Made by a program: the position numbers and the translations under genes | The notes under the pieces: model-generated | Told to the model about the DNA's origin: nothing | What the model saw: the letters and a program-made list of their open reading frames with translations, nothing else | The model's database searches: none | Shown: piece after piece, positions 16,559-25,011 of the stretch | How positions within the stretch are numbered: position 1 is the first letter of the stretch | How the letters are laid out: the number at the start of each line of letters is the position of its first letter | Assembly: GCF_020630935.1 (NCBI RefSeq) | Contig: NZ_JAHDIG010000033.1 | Span: 9,708-49,913, forward strand | Direction of reading: 5' to 3' | DNA from: Bernardetia sp. | Lineage (GTDB): Bacteria > Bacteroidota > Bacteroidia > Cytophagales > Bernardetiaceae | Length of the DNA: 40,206 nt

Positions 16559-19109
16559 ATGGAACACCTACTAAAGTTTCAAACCCTACTGCGATGTTTT
16601 ATAGCAGTTACATTACTACACACCATTACCTTCGTGTCTTTTGGACAGCAAGCGGGGGGGGGGGGTAATACTGATGAATCTATGAAAGAGATTCTACAAC
16701 CCTACGAAATCAAACTAACCGATGCTATCGGAAACCCTACTTTTATTGATTTTATTTCTACAAAAGTAAAATCAGACGACAAGTCAGTATATGAGTTTCT
16801 CAAAAAAGTATATGGCTTTGATGAAAAAACTACGTTTGTAGAAAAACAAGGCTCTTACCTAGTACAAAATGGCATTCATTCTAAAAAACTATTCCAATAT
16901 TATAAAGGAATAAAAGTAGAGTGGGGACAAATTGTGATTACTTACAAAGATGGTTTCTTACGTAGCGTAAACGGACATTTTACACCTACTACTAATGCTC
17001 CTACCTTTACGCTAATGTCAGCAGTAAATGCTGTAGAACTAACACTTCAAAAAATTGGTGCAACAGAATATGCTTGGCAAAATCCGTTGATGGAAAAGCA
17101 AATCAAAGAAGAAACTCAAAATCCAAAGGCAACACACTATCCTAAGGCAGAACTTCTTTTGATAGACAGAAACATCACAAAAAAAAATACGGATGTCCGT
17201 CTAGTGTATAAATTAGAAATTTATGCGCTGTCGCCAGAGAACCACAAAAATTATTTTGTAGATGCCACTACTGGAGAAATCATCTATGAAGAATCTCTCA
17301 TCATGCATGATAGGAGGTTCAGGAACAACTCGCTATTCAGGTCATCAAAAACTTGAAACACGACTTCACAGTGGTACTTATCGCCTACATAACTACGCTC
17401 GTGGGAATGGCATCATTACGTATGACCTACGAGGAGGACAACATGGAGACCCTGTTTGGGATTTTATAGACAACGATAATCACTGGATTGAACATAACAA
17501 TGCAGCTAAAGACGATGCAGCCTTAGATGCACACTGGGGAGCAGAAATGACTTATGATTATTTCTTAGAAAAACATGGAAGAAATAGTTGGGATGGGAAT
17601 GGTGGAAAGCTAGAGAACTATGTACATTCTAGTATATGAAATGATAAAATAGCTGTTTGGCGAGGTGGTGGACATATGGAATATGGAGATAATAATGGTT
17701 TAGCTCCATGGACTTCTATTGATATCGTTGCTCCTGAGTTCGGTCATGGAGTAGAAATTGCTACTAGCTCCTTACGTGGATACTATCTATACGAATCTGC
17801 TGCATTAAGAGAAGGTTTGTCTGATATTTGGGGGGTAATGGTAAGAAATTATGCTAAACCTAATGATGCTAATGTGTATATAAATGGAGGAGATGTAACC
17901 ACAAATGGAATTCGCAACTTGTCTAACCCTAAAGCAAAAAATCATCCTGATACTTACTTAGGGGATTTTTGGAATGCTGACCCTGATTATTTCCCAGCAC
18001 ATCGCAGAAGTAATATACTTAGTCATTGGTTTTATATTTTAGCCGAAGGAAAAACAGGAACAAATGACTTGGGTAATTCTTATAGTATTCAAGGTATAGG
18101 CAAAGAAAAAGCAGCCCAAATTGTTTATCGTGCAGAAACAGTATATTTTGAATCCAATACCGATTTTCATTTGTCTAGATTATATACTATAAAAGCAGCA
18201 AGTGATTTGTTTGGAGTAGACTCTCAAGAAGCCAAGACAGCTTGTATGGCGTGGTACGCTGTCGGAGTAGGAGGAAACAGTTGTTTTCCTCGTATCATAA
18301 TCATAAGTGGAGGTTTAGGCGATGGAGACCCTACCGACCAACCTGATGAAGTAGATGTTATTTGTGATGAACAAGAAGTAGTGTACTCTCTGTTATTTGT
18401 AGAACCATCTGCAAATATAGTTTGGAATGTTTCTTCAAACCTAGAAAGGCTAGGTGGTGGTATGCTTTCTATTAAAGTAAAAAGTAGAGCAGGAGCAAAC
18501 GGACATGCTTACGTTACTGCAACTGTTGACGGTGTTACTTATCGTAAAGATATTTGGATAGGAGAGCCACAAGTTACATTCCGTTATGAGCAAACTATTC
18601 CTTTCCAAGTCTATGTTTATATAGAAGGACTTAACGGAACAGATGTTACCAAACAGGGCATTACTAATATAGGTTGGCTGCTTAATAACCCCACAGGAAA
18701 CTGTGTCGCTTCTTTAGATGTTTATGCACATAACAACTTTCAAGCCTTAGTACAAGCCAACTGTAACAGATGGTTTGCTACACTTCATGCAGGTGTACAA
18801 AATGAGTGTGGCATAACCAAACTTACCAGAAATGTTACCTCTGATGGATATTCTGGAGGAGGTGATCCTTGTTATAGAGCTATGGAGTATGCTGGACAGG
18901 CTTTCATTTTCCCTTGTGATATATTGTATCCTTCTGCTAGTAAACATCATACTATAAAGCAGTTTACCATCCATAACTACATGGGTGTCCATTATGGCAC
19001 TTACCAAAACACCAATATTTTACCTTTCAAACTTCCTCTAGGTCTTTATTTTATCAAAATATTAGATGAAAAGGGAAATCTTACCACCATAAAATATATA
19101 AAACAATGA
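16559..19109 (+). pseudogene. Broken M4 (thermolysin-family) metalloprotease with T9SS-like tail
   Basis: Intact, this would be a secreted zinc protease: signal peptide (16559 onward, MEHLLKFQTLLRC...SFGQQ), FTP/PepSY propeptide (to about 17290), peptidase M4 N- and C-domains (about 17313-18290), an Ig-like region and a C-terminal tail (LPLGLYFIKILDEKGN...IKYIKQ) resembling a type A type IX secretion signal. Lesions: one extra base near 17312 shifts frame 2 to frame 3; an in-frame TGA at 17637-17639 falls where the family has NAFW; and the zinc motif GHExxHG is APEFGHG (17730-17750), so the first zinc His is Pro while Glu and the second His remain. The later REGLSDIWG motif survives. A 12-G run lies at 16654-16665. 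The stop overlaps the next ATG (ATGA). It is very probably non-functional as a protease. Confidence 0.85.
16654..16665 (+). repeat. Homopolymer tract of 12 G
   Basis: Twelve consecutive G lie just after the signal peptide of the M4 protease pseudogene, coding for an Ala-Gly4 stretch. In this AT-rich sequence it is exceptional and would be prone to slippage. With 12 G the propeptide frame is open. Confidence 0.9.
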
Positions 19110-19492
19110 AAAATCTAATTTTAATTCTTAGCCTCTGTTTTGTTCTTTTTTCTTGTTTTGAGAAAGAAGCTGAAGTAGTTCCAAAAGAGCCTCCTGTAGA
19201 AGGAAACATTATGGAATGTGAAGCTGTAACTGAGTTTATAGATGAAATCAATTCGTATCCTGCTCCATTACCTCAATCAGCAAGAGCAACTATAAATAAA
19301 TATAAATTTGAAAATGAATATGTTTATCTGCTAGACCCTAAAGAGGGCAGTTATTGGTTACATGGTGCTCCTATAGGTATTAACTCAGTCTGCGATACGG
19401 TGTGTTTTTTTTCTTTACTTGAGGAAGAAAATACATGTCCTAATTGGGCAGAAGCAGAATATATTGAAACTATTTGGAAAGACGAGAGGTAA
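19106..19492 (+). CDS. Small lipoprotein of unknown function, copy 1
   Basis: A 128-residue protein with a lipoprotein signal (MKNLILILSLCFVLFSCFEK; lipobox LFSC, Cys17). The mature part is acidic, with VVPKEPPVEGNIMECEAVTEF near the N-terminus and four further Cys residues suggestive of disulfides. I do not recognise a family. Its ATG overlaps the stop of the M4 protease pseudogene (ATGA), so the two were translationally coupled. A diverged tandem copy follows at 19560-20090. Coupling with a secreted protease makes an inhibitor or accessory role conceivable, but this is inference only. Confidence 0.8.
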   Translation: MKNLILILSLCFVLFSCFEKEAEVVPKEPPVEGNIMECEAVTEFIDEINSYPAPLPQSARATINKYKFENEYVYLLDPKEGSYWLHGAPIGINSVCDTVCFFSLLEEENTCPNWAEAEYIETIWKDER

Positions 19493-19504
19493 AACAACCT
19501 AAAC

Positions 19505-19540
19505 AAACCCAGTACATAATTAAAAATCTGTACTGGGTTT
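19505..19540 (+). terminator. Hairpin between the two lipoprotein copies
   Basis: A perfect 12-bp stem AAACCCAGTACA / TGTACTGGGTTT with a 12-nt loop. No T-run follows, so it may attenuate or stabilise rather than fully terminate. Confidence 0.5.
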
Positions 19541-19559
19541 CATCAAAAATCATAAAACA

Positions 19560-20090
19560 ATGAAAAATCTAATTTTAAGTAATTGACGAGTGCAATTTGT
19601 TTCGTAACAACTATTATCAAGGTCTGTTTTTTCTTCGAAAAAGACCATTGACAAAGTTGAAACTAGCTTTTTAGAAAATTGCACTAACATTCAAAAGTAA
19701 CAAAATTGTAGGATATGATTACTTAATTCTTAGCCTCTGTTTTTTTCTTGTTTTGAGAAAGAAGAGGAAGTTGAAGTAGTTCCAAAAGAGCCTCCTGTGG
19801 AGGGAAATATAATGGAATGTGAGGAAGTGATTGAATTTATAGAGGATATGAGAAGCGACCCTGTTCCAGCAGAAGAGGAAGACAGAGCTACCATTGAAAA
19901 ATATACATTTGATGGAAAAGTTGCGTATCTATTGGTTATACCTCCCACCTATTTTACTGACGCTCTACCAAGTGTCATAGACAGCAACTGCAATACGTTT
20001 TGCATGTATTCCCACGTTGATGCAGAAGATACTTGTGATGATTATCAAGAAGTAAAGTTTATAGAGGTTGTTTGGAGACACGATGAATAG
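19560..20090 (+). pseudogene. Lipoprotein copy 2, disrupted by a 144-bp insertion
   Basis: The start (ATGAAAAATCTAATTTTAA at 19560-19578) is identical to that of copy 1 at 19106. The similarity then stops and resumes at 19723 (TTAATTCTTAGCCTCTGT). In between lies the 144-bp element at 19579-19722. A further 7-nt deletion in the signal-peptide region relative to copy 1 shifts the frame. From VVPKEPPVEGNIMECEEV onward the body is open to 20090 and is clearly paralogous (shared RATIxKYxF, YLL, CxTxC and EDTC-type positions). Without its signal peptide it cannot be exported. The GTG at 19797 is an artefactual start. Confidence 0.82.
19579..19722. mobile_element. MITE-like element with TTAA target duplication
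   Basis: A 144-bp insertion defined by comparison with the intact paralogue upstream. TTAA occurs once in copy 1 and on both sides here (19575-19578 and 19723-19726). The ends GTAAT...ATTAC are inverted and followed by an imperfect repeat. AGTGCAATTT at 19589-19598 pairs with AAATTGCACT at 19676-19685, and an internal hairpin spans 19621-19646. It has no coding capacity, so it is non-autonomous. Confidence 0.75.
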
Positions 20091-20100
20091 TAAAACAAGA

Positions 20101-20137
20101 AAAACTTCATTATTACAGAAATAATGAAGTTTTTTTA
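20101..20137 (+). terminator. Terminator after lipoprotein copy 2
   Basis: Stem AAAACTTCATTATT / AATAATGAAGTTTT with a 5-nt loop and a following T-run. The core AACTTCATTATT is the same as in the terminator at 16196-16234. Confidence 0.8.
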
Positions 20138-20185
20138 TTACAACCGATTTCGGTTTTTGGAAGAGAATCTCTGTACAGATTTTTC

Positions 20186-20563
20186 TTACTTGTCTAAGTA
20201 AGAAGATAATTTTTCTACTAAGTCGTCAAAGTTTACTGGTTTTTGCATAAAATCATTGATACCCACAGCTTTAAAGTCTTTAGCTGTATAGTTACGGGCA
20301 TTTCCAGTGATGGCAATAATTGGAATTTGAGATTTTTTAGGGTCGCTCATTTCACGAACTTTCTTAGCACATTCCATCCCATCCATTTTTGGCATATTAA
20401 TGTCCATCAATATAGCATCAAAATCGTCCATTGCCATTGCCTCCAATACTTGCAAACCGTCTTTAGCTGTTTCTATTTCGTAATTTTGAAATTGTAGTAC
20501 TTTGCGAGTAATATTTTGAATTACAGAGCTATCTTCTGCAATAAGAATTTTTTTAGAACCCAT
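20186..20563 (-). CDS. Single-domain response regulator (CheY-like)
   Basis: A 125-residue receiver with no output domain. The acidic pocket is Glu10-Asp11, phosphoacceptor Asp54 sits in ILMDINMPKMDG, Thr86 lies in IIAITGNA, and Lys108 in FMQKPV. The pattern (ILIAEDSSVIQNITRKVLQ...MECAKKVRE) is close to receiver modules of hybrid kinases, so it may shuttle phosphate from a membrane kinase. It has its own promoter and no partner kinase next to it. The membrane protein at 23045-24874, with a phosphoacceptor domain only, is on the other side of dnaG. Confidence 0.92.
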   Translation of the reverse strand: MGSKKILIAEDSSVIQNITRKVLQFQNYEIETAKDGLQVLEAMAMDDFDAILMDINMPKMDGMECAKKVREMSDPKKSQIPIIAITGNARNYTAKDFKAVGINDFMQKPVNFDDLVEKLSSYLDK

Positions 20564-20622
20564 AATAGTGTCATTATAGTGATAAAAGTAGTAAAAAGGC
20601 TAGAAACTAGCTATCTAATATT

Positions 20623-20652
20623 CAAATCTACACTACTTTTAGCAAAATGCAA
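20623..20652 (-). promoter_or_regulatory. Promoter of the receiver gene
   Basis: On the minus strand a TTTTG (complement of CAAAA at 20650-20654) precedes TAGATTTG (complement of 20623-20630) by 19 nt. This matches the Bacteroidota consensus and gives a leader of about 55 nt. Confidence 0.55.
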
Positions 20653-20707
20653 AATTTTTCAGTGGTTTATTTTCAGTCTGAATAAGATATTTTTTATAAA
20701 AATAACC

Positions 20708-22777
20708 TTACTTATGAATCACGATACCTAACTCATTAGCAATTTGAATCTCTTGTGTCTTAAGTTCTTGATAAATAAGCATTAGCTTTTCTATTTCCTC
20801 TTGACTTTGATTATTTGCTTTCTTTATTTTTCTTAAATTCTCTTTCAAAATTCCTTTCAAATATACTCTTTTTAAGTGCAGAATAGTTTGAGGAATAATT
20901 GTAGCCAACCTTTTTTCTTCATCTGGGATGACAAGTTGCATACGCTTTTCCCAATTCGGACTAATCTGTGAAGCATCTGTCAGAAAACCTGTAACTACTT
21001 CTATTAGCTTTTCATCATTTTGAATAAAATCTTTTAACAGTTCTTCATAAGAAATTTTCACTCCATTGATTCGTGCATTTTCATAAATAATTCGAAGCTG
21101 TGCATACAATGGATTGAGCGACGGAATTTCATTTATTTCCTCTAAGATATAATCACAAATATACTCTCCTCCTGCAATGGTTTGATGTCCATAACGAATC
21201 ATAAGGCGTGTGATTTCATCTTCATACTGACGAAAAACTGTTGTTTCTTTTTCTTCTTTCTTCTGAACAGATTGAGGATTTAGAGCAGCTTCCAACTCTG
21301 ATAAATCAATAGCTTGTCCTCCCATCTCTTCATAATGAGGGATATAATTTTCTTCTAAACCTTGTTCGTACTCTGAAAGTGGGGGAATGTAACTACTTTG
21401 ATTATCAGCATTTTGTCTTTTTTCTCTCTCTTTCCTGTTTCGTTCTCTTTCCTGTTCTTTTAGTTTTTGTGTTGCTCTCTGCTGAATGAATTTGTTAGTT
21501 TCTAGAATCACATCTTGCTCACTAATTTCCATCCAATGTGCTAATTCCTTATTTAGAAGAGAACGTTTAAACACGTCTGGCACAACAGCAATTGTCTGAC
21601 AGAGTTCTTTGAGTGCGCTTGCCCTTGCAATAGGGTCATCTTTATCTGGAACTAAAACTTGATATTTGAAACGCAAAAAATTCTGCACTTTGCCTTCCAA
21701 ATAATTTTTAGTTTTTTCTCCTCCTTGCTCATTTACGAAAGTATCTGGGTCGTGTCCTTCTGGCAATACCACAGCCTGCACATCTAAGCCTTGCTCCAAA
21801 GTAATATCAATTCCACGAAGGGCAGCCTTCAAACCAGCCTTGTCTCCATCGAAAAGTAAAGTAACACGGTCTGTAAAACGTTTTAAAAGACTGATTTGTC
21901 CTTCTGTAAGTGAAGTCCCCGAACTTGCCACTACATTTTCAATGCCTGCTTGATGCAATCCTATTACATCAGTGTAACCTTCTACCAAGTAGCAATTTTC
22001 TTCCTTACGAATCGCATTTTTTGCTTGAAATATTCCATAAAGAACATGGCTTTTCTGATAAATTTCTGTCTCTGGACTGTTGAGGTATTTGGGTTGTTGG
22101 TCTTTTTTTAATGCCCTTGCACCAAAACCGATTGTTCTACCCGAAACGTTGTGAATTGGAAACATTACACGTCCACGAAAACGGTCGTATTCTCGGTCTT
22201 CTTTCTTTATTATCAGTCCTGTATCTTCCAAAAATTCTTTGCTATATCCTTTTTCTGTGGCAGCTTTCAAAATAGAATCCCACTCATCAAAAGCATATCC
22301 CAATTGGAATTTCTCTTGTGTTTTTTGAATAAAACCACGTTCTCTGAAATAACTTCCTCCTATAGATTTTCCTTCGTCTGTGTTATTAAGGTTTTCAGAA
22401 TAGAATTTTTGAGCAAACGCCATTACAATCAAAAGACTTTCTCGGTGTTGTTGTTCTTTTTTAGCTTCTTCGTTTGGCTCGTCTTCTTCTGGAATTTCGA
22501 TGTGATACTTTCCAGCCAAATATTTTAATGCTTCTGGATAGCTCAAATTTTCGTGTTCCATTACGAATGTGATACTATCTCCACCTTTACCACAACCAAA
22601 ACATTTGAAAATTCCTTTGCTTGGCGTAACGACAAAGGAAGGCGTTTTTTCTTGATGAAACGGACAACAGGCTTTAAAACTAGCTCCTTGTTTTTTGAGC
22701 GCAACAAAATCGCTCACCACTTCTTCAATGTGTGCGCTATCTCGTATTTGGTCTATAATATGGGAAGGAATGGACAT
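20708..22777 (-). CDS. dnaG: DNA primase
   Basis: A 689-residue primase making RNA primers for replication. The N-terminal zinc ribbon has CPFH (Cys38, His41) and CFGC (Cys59, Cys62). The catalytic core includes the RGRVMFPIHN and GFGARAL segments, and the TOPRIM motifs EGYTDVIGLHQAG and LLFDGDKAGLKAA. A charged linker (about 425-500) leads to a helical C-terminal domain for DnaB contact. All catalytic residues appear intact. It does not sit in an rpsU-dnaG-rpoD operon. The start ATG at 22777 is 30 bp from a 121-bp mobile repeat located in the divergent promoter region. Confidence 0.96.
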   Translation of the reverse strand: MSIPSHIIDQIRDSAHIEEVVSDFVALKKQGASFKACCPFHQEKTPSFVVTPSKGIFKCFGCGKGGDSITFVMEHENLSYPEALKYLAGKYHIEIPEEDEPNEEAKKEQQHRESLLIVMAFAQKFYSENLNNTDEGKSIGGSYFRERGFIQKTQEKFQLGYAFDEWDSILKAATEKGYSKEFLEDTGLIIKKEDREYDRFRGRVMFPIHNVSGRTIGFGARALKKDQQPKYLNSPETEIYQKSHVLYGIFQAKNAIRKEENCYLVEGYTDVIGLHQAGIENVVASSGTSLTEGQISLLKRFTDRVTLLFDGDKAGLKAALRGIDITLEQGLDVQAVVLPEGHDPDTFVNEQGGEKTKNYLEGKVQNFLRFKYQVLVPDKDDPIARASALKELCQTIAVVPDVFKRSLLNKELAHWMEISEQDVILETNKFIQQRATQKLKEQERERNRKEREKRQNADNQSSYIPPLSEYEQGLEENYIPHYEEMGGQAIDLSELEAALNPQSVQKKEEKETTVFRQYEDEITRLMIRYGHQTIAGGEYICDYILEEINEIPSLNPLYAQLRIIYENARINGVKISYEELLKDFIQNDEKLIEVVTGFLTDASQISPNWEKRMQLVIPDEEKRLATIIPQTILHLKRVYLKGILKENLRKIKKANNQSQEEIEKLMLIYQELKTQEIQIANELGIVIHK

Positions 22778-22806
22778 ACTACAAAATTATAAAAAAAATA
22801 GAACTT

Positions 22807-22927
22807 AGAGTACTGGACATGAGATAAAAAGTTGTTGGTGTCGCTATGCTAAAACACCAACGAACGGTGTTTTTTCCCTGTTTTGTGACTCACAGAACAG
22901 CAAATATCTGTTCATGTCCAGAACTCT
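22807..22927 (+). repeat. 121-bp structured inverted-end repeat, copy A
   Basis: Ends AGAGTACTGGACATGA and TCATGTCCAGAACTCT are inverted repeats. Inside are two hairpins: GTTGGTGT...ACACCAAC (about 22834-22860) and CTGTTTTGTG...CACAGAACAG (about 22878-22900). It would fold as a three-armed or cloverleaf structure. It matches copy B (33331-33451, inverted orientation) over the full length with about 13 differences. It has no coding capacity and no clear target duplication at this copy. Confidence 0.8.
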
Positions 22928-23044
22928 CATTCTACTTAATTCTATCCAAAGAAATCGCCCTTCTATCGAATACGTGTACGAATTTCATTATTTATCGATT
23001 TTTTTATTAAATTTATAAACATAGTATTACTTCTACTTACTCCA

Positions 23045-24874
23045 ATGCCTATTTTATATTATTTCATAGAAAAATTGGTTTCCCTAAGAGTGTTATTTTC
23101 CTTTAAAATAATGTTCTTGTTTTTCTGTGTCTTAACTTTCTCACAGGCTTTCGGACAAGAACTATCTTCTTATTACGATTCGGCACGAGTTTATGAAAGC
23201 AAAGACTTAGAACGTCAATCATTTTTTACCAAAAAGCTCATTCAAGAAAGCTTAAAACAAAAAAATGATTCTTTTCTCTTAAAGGGTTATGAGATAAAAT
23301 CTGTTATTTTTTACAGACAAGGAAACGCAGATAGTGCATTTGCTTACATAGACAAAACAATACGTTTATCAGAGAAAACAGATGATCACACAGTAAGAAT
23401 AGATATGCTTCGTTTGAAGAGTTTTGTTTATAAAAATAGGCTCAACAATAAAGATTCAGCAATGTTATATCTCAAGATAGCACTAGAAGAGAGTAAAAAA
23501 ACAAATTATGAGTATGGAGAAATTAAGAGTTTGGAAGCCATTTCTTTTCTTCAAATGGACAAGGGAAAATATTTTGATGCTATACAATTGCTTTTAGAAG
23601 CTAGAGAAATAGCTCATAGAATAGAACATAAGAAAGCTCTTTCTACCCTTGCCAACAACATCGGTCATACCTATTTGGAAATGGAGATGTATGATAAGGC
23701 ACTTTCGTTTTTTAAGGAAGCCAATCGTTATAGAGAAGATAAAAATACAGGTTCTGTAATTCCTCTCAACATTGCTCAGTGCTTACACAAACAAGGAGAT
23801 GATAAAAAGGCTCTTTTTATCATGAATAAAAATGCTCCTCTAGCTCTCAAAACTTCACTTAATACAGCCATACAATATTATTTAGAATATGTAGATATTT
23901 TTTTAGATAGAAATGAGCCTAAAAAAGCATTAGAAAAAATAGCAGTGTTAGATTCTCTTTTCGAAAAGAAAAAATCAAAAAGGCATCATAGTTTATTATT
24001 ATTAAAAGCAAAAACACATCTACAACTCAAAGATACGCTTCAAGCCCATAGTTACATCAAAGAAGTAGAAGAGCATATGCTTCATCAAGATAAAGAAGAA
24101 GATTTTGCCAACCGTCTAACCATGCACGAACTCTTTTCTCATACCTATTCTTTTTTAAAGGATTATAAGAATGCAAATTACCATTCACAGCAATATATTT
24201 CTCTCTACAAAACTACTTATAATAAGAAATTGCAACAAGATATTTATGAGGCAGAAATAAATCAGCGTATTGAATTACAAAAAAAAGAACAAGAACTAGA
24301 AAAAGTAAAATATGCTAATGAGTTGGCAAAAGAACAGCGCAATAAAAATTATTTTTCATTTGGATTAGTTACGCTCTTTCTTATCTCTCTCATTATGGCT
24401 AGAGCATATTGGATAAGTAAAAAATACAGTAAAAAATTAAAAATTACGAATCATAGACTTTCAGAAACACAAGCAGAAATAACACAGCAAAATCAAGTGC
24501 TTCACGAACAGTCTGAAAAACTCATTCTACAAGCTGAAGAACTAAGGTGTTCTCATGAGGAAGTAATAGCTATGAATGAAAATTTAGAAGATATTGTAAA
24601 ACAGCGCAACCAAGAAGTGTTGGAAAAAAATAAAATGCTAGAAGAGTATGCTTTTATTAATGCCCACAAACTGCGTGCGCCAGTAGCTCGCCTTATGGGA
24701 ATTATGCAGATTATAGAACTTTCTAAAGACACTAGCGAAATGGAATTTTATATTCAGCTTTGCAATGAAGAAATAAAAGACCTCAATCGTATTATTTGGG
24801 CTATAAAAGAAGCTATCGAAGAAAAAACACCTTTAGACCGTTTGGAATTGGAAAAGAGAACGCAGGAAAAATAA
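23045..24874 (+). CDS. TPR membrane protein with DHp-like histidine domain, no ATPase domain
   Basis: A 609-residue protein. An N-terminal signal peptide or anchor (to about FSQAFGQ, residue 38) is followed by a periplasmic helical region of tetratricopeptide repeats (about 50-420; for example ALSTLANNIGHTYLEMEMYDKALSFFKEA). A membrane segment lies at about 435-456. A long coiled coil (460-530) then leads to EYAFINAHKLRAPVARLMGI, a HisKA-type phosphoacceptor helix with His541. The protein stops about 68 residues later without N, G1 or G2 boxes, so it cannot bind ATP as a kinase. Related Cytophagales proteins share the NAHKLRAPVAR box. It may act as a phosphotransfer or dimerising decoy, or be phosphorylated in trans. 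It is monocistronic. Confidence 0.82.
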   Translation: MPILYYFIEKLVSLRVLFSFKIMFLFFCVLTFSQAFGQELSSYYDSARVYESKDLERQSFFTKKLIQESLKQKNDSFLLKGYEIKSVIFYRQGNADSAFAYIDKTIRLSEKTDDHTVRIDMLRLKSFVYKNRLNNKDSAMLYLKIALEESKKTNYEYGEIKSLEAISFLQMDKGKYFDAIQLLLEAREIAHRIEHKKALSTLANNIGHTYLEMEMYDKALSFFKEANRYREDKNTGSVIPLNIAQCLHKQGDDKKALFIMNKNAPLALKTSLNTAIQYYLEYVDIFLDRNEPKKALEKIAVLDSLFEKKKSKRHHSLLLLKAKTHLQLKDTLQAHSYIKEVEEHMLHQDKEEDFANRLTMHELFSHTYSFLKDYKNANYHSQQYISLYKTTYNKKLQQDIYEAEINQRIELQKKEQELEKVKYANELAKEQRNKNYFSFGLVTLFLISLIMARAYWISKKYSKKLKITNHRLSETQAEITQQNQVLHEQSEKLILQAEELRCSHEEVIAMNENLEDIVKQRNQEVLEKNKMLEEYAFINAHKLRAPVARLMGIMQIIELSKDTSEMEFYIQLCNEEIKDLNRIIWAIKEAIEEKTPLDRLELEKRTQEK

Positions 24875-25011
24875 CTTACTTTCTTCTGTATTATATTTAC
24901 CAAATAAAACCTTTTTTATCAAAAAATCTCCCTTTTTGTTGAAACATTCCTAAATAGACATAGTTTAAAGCTCAAATATTATCAAACAACTCCTTTATAT
25001 TTGAGTGAAGA

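Noticed and set aside
18747-19007. Minus-strand ORF of 86 codons inside the M4 pseudogene
   Set aside because: It is a shadow of the coding frame on the opposite strand, with no start context or recognisable protein features.
19797-20090. Independent small gene starting at GTG 19797
   Set aside because: The sequence is the 3' part of the disrupted second lipoprotein copy; similarity to copy 1 extends upstream of the GTG.
22151-22528. 125-codon plus-strand ORF opposite dnaG
   Set aside because: It lies wholly antisense to a strongly conserved gene and encodes a low-complexity Phe-rich sequence typical of shadows.
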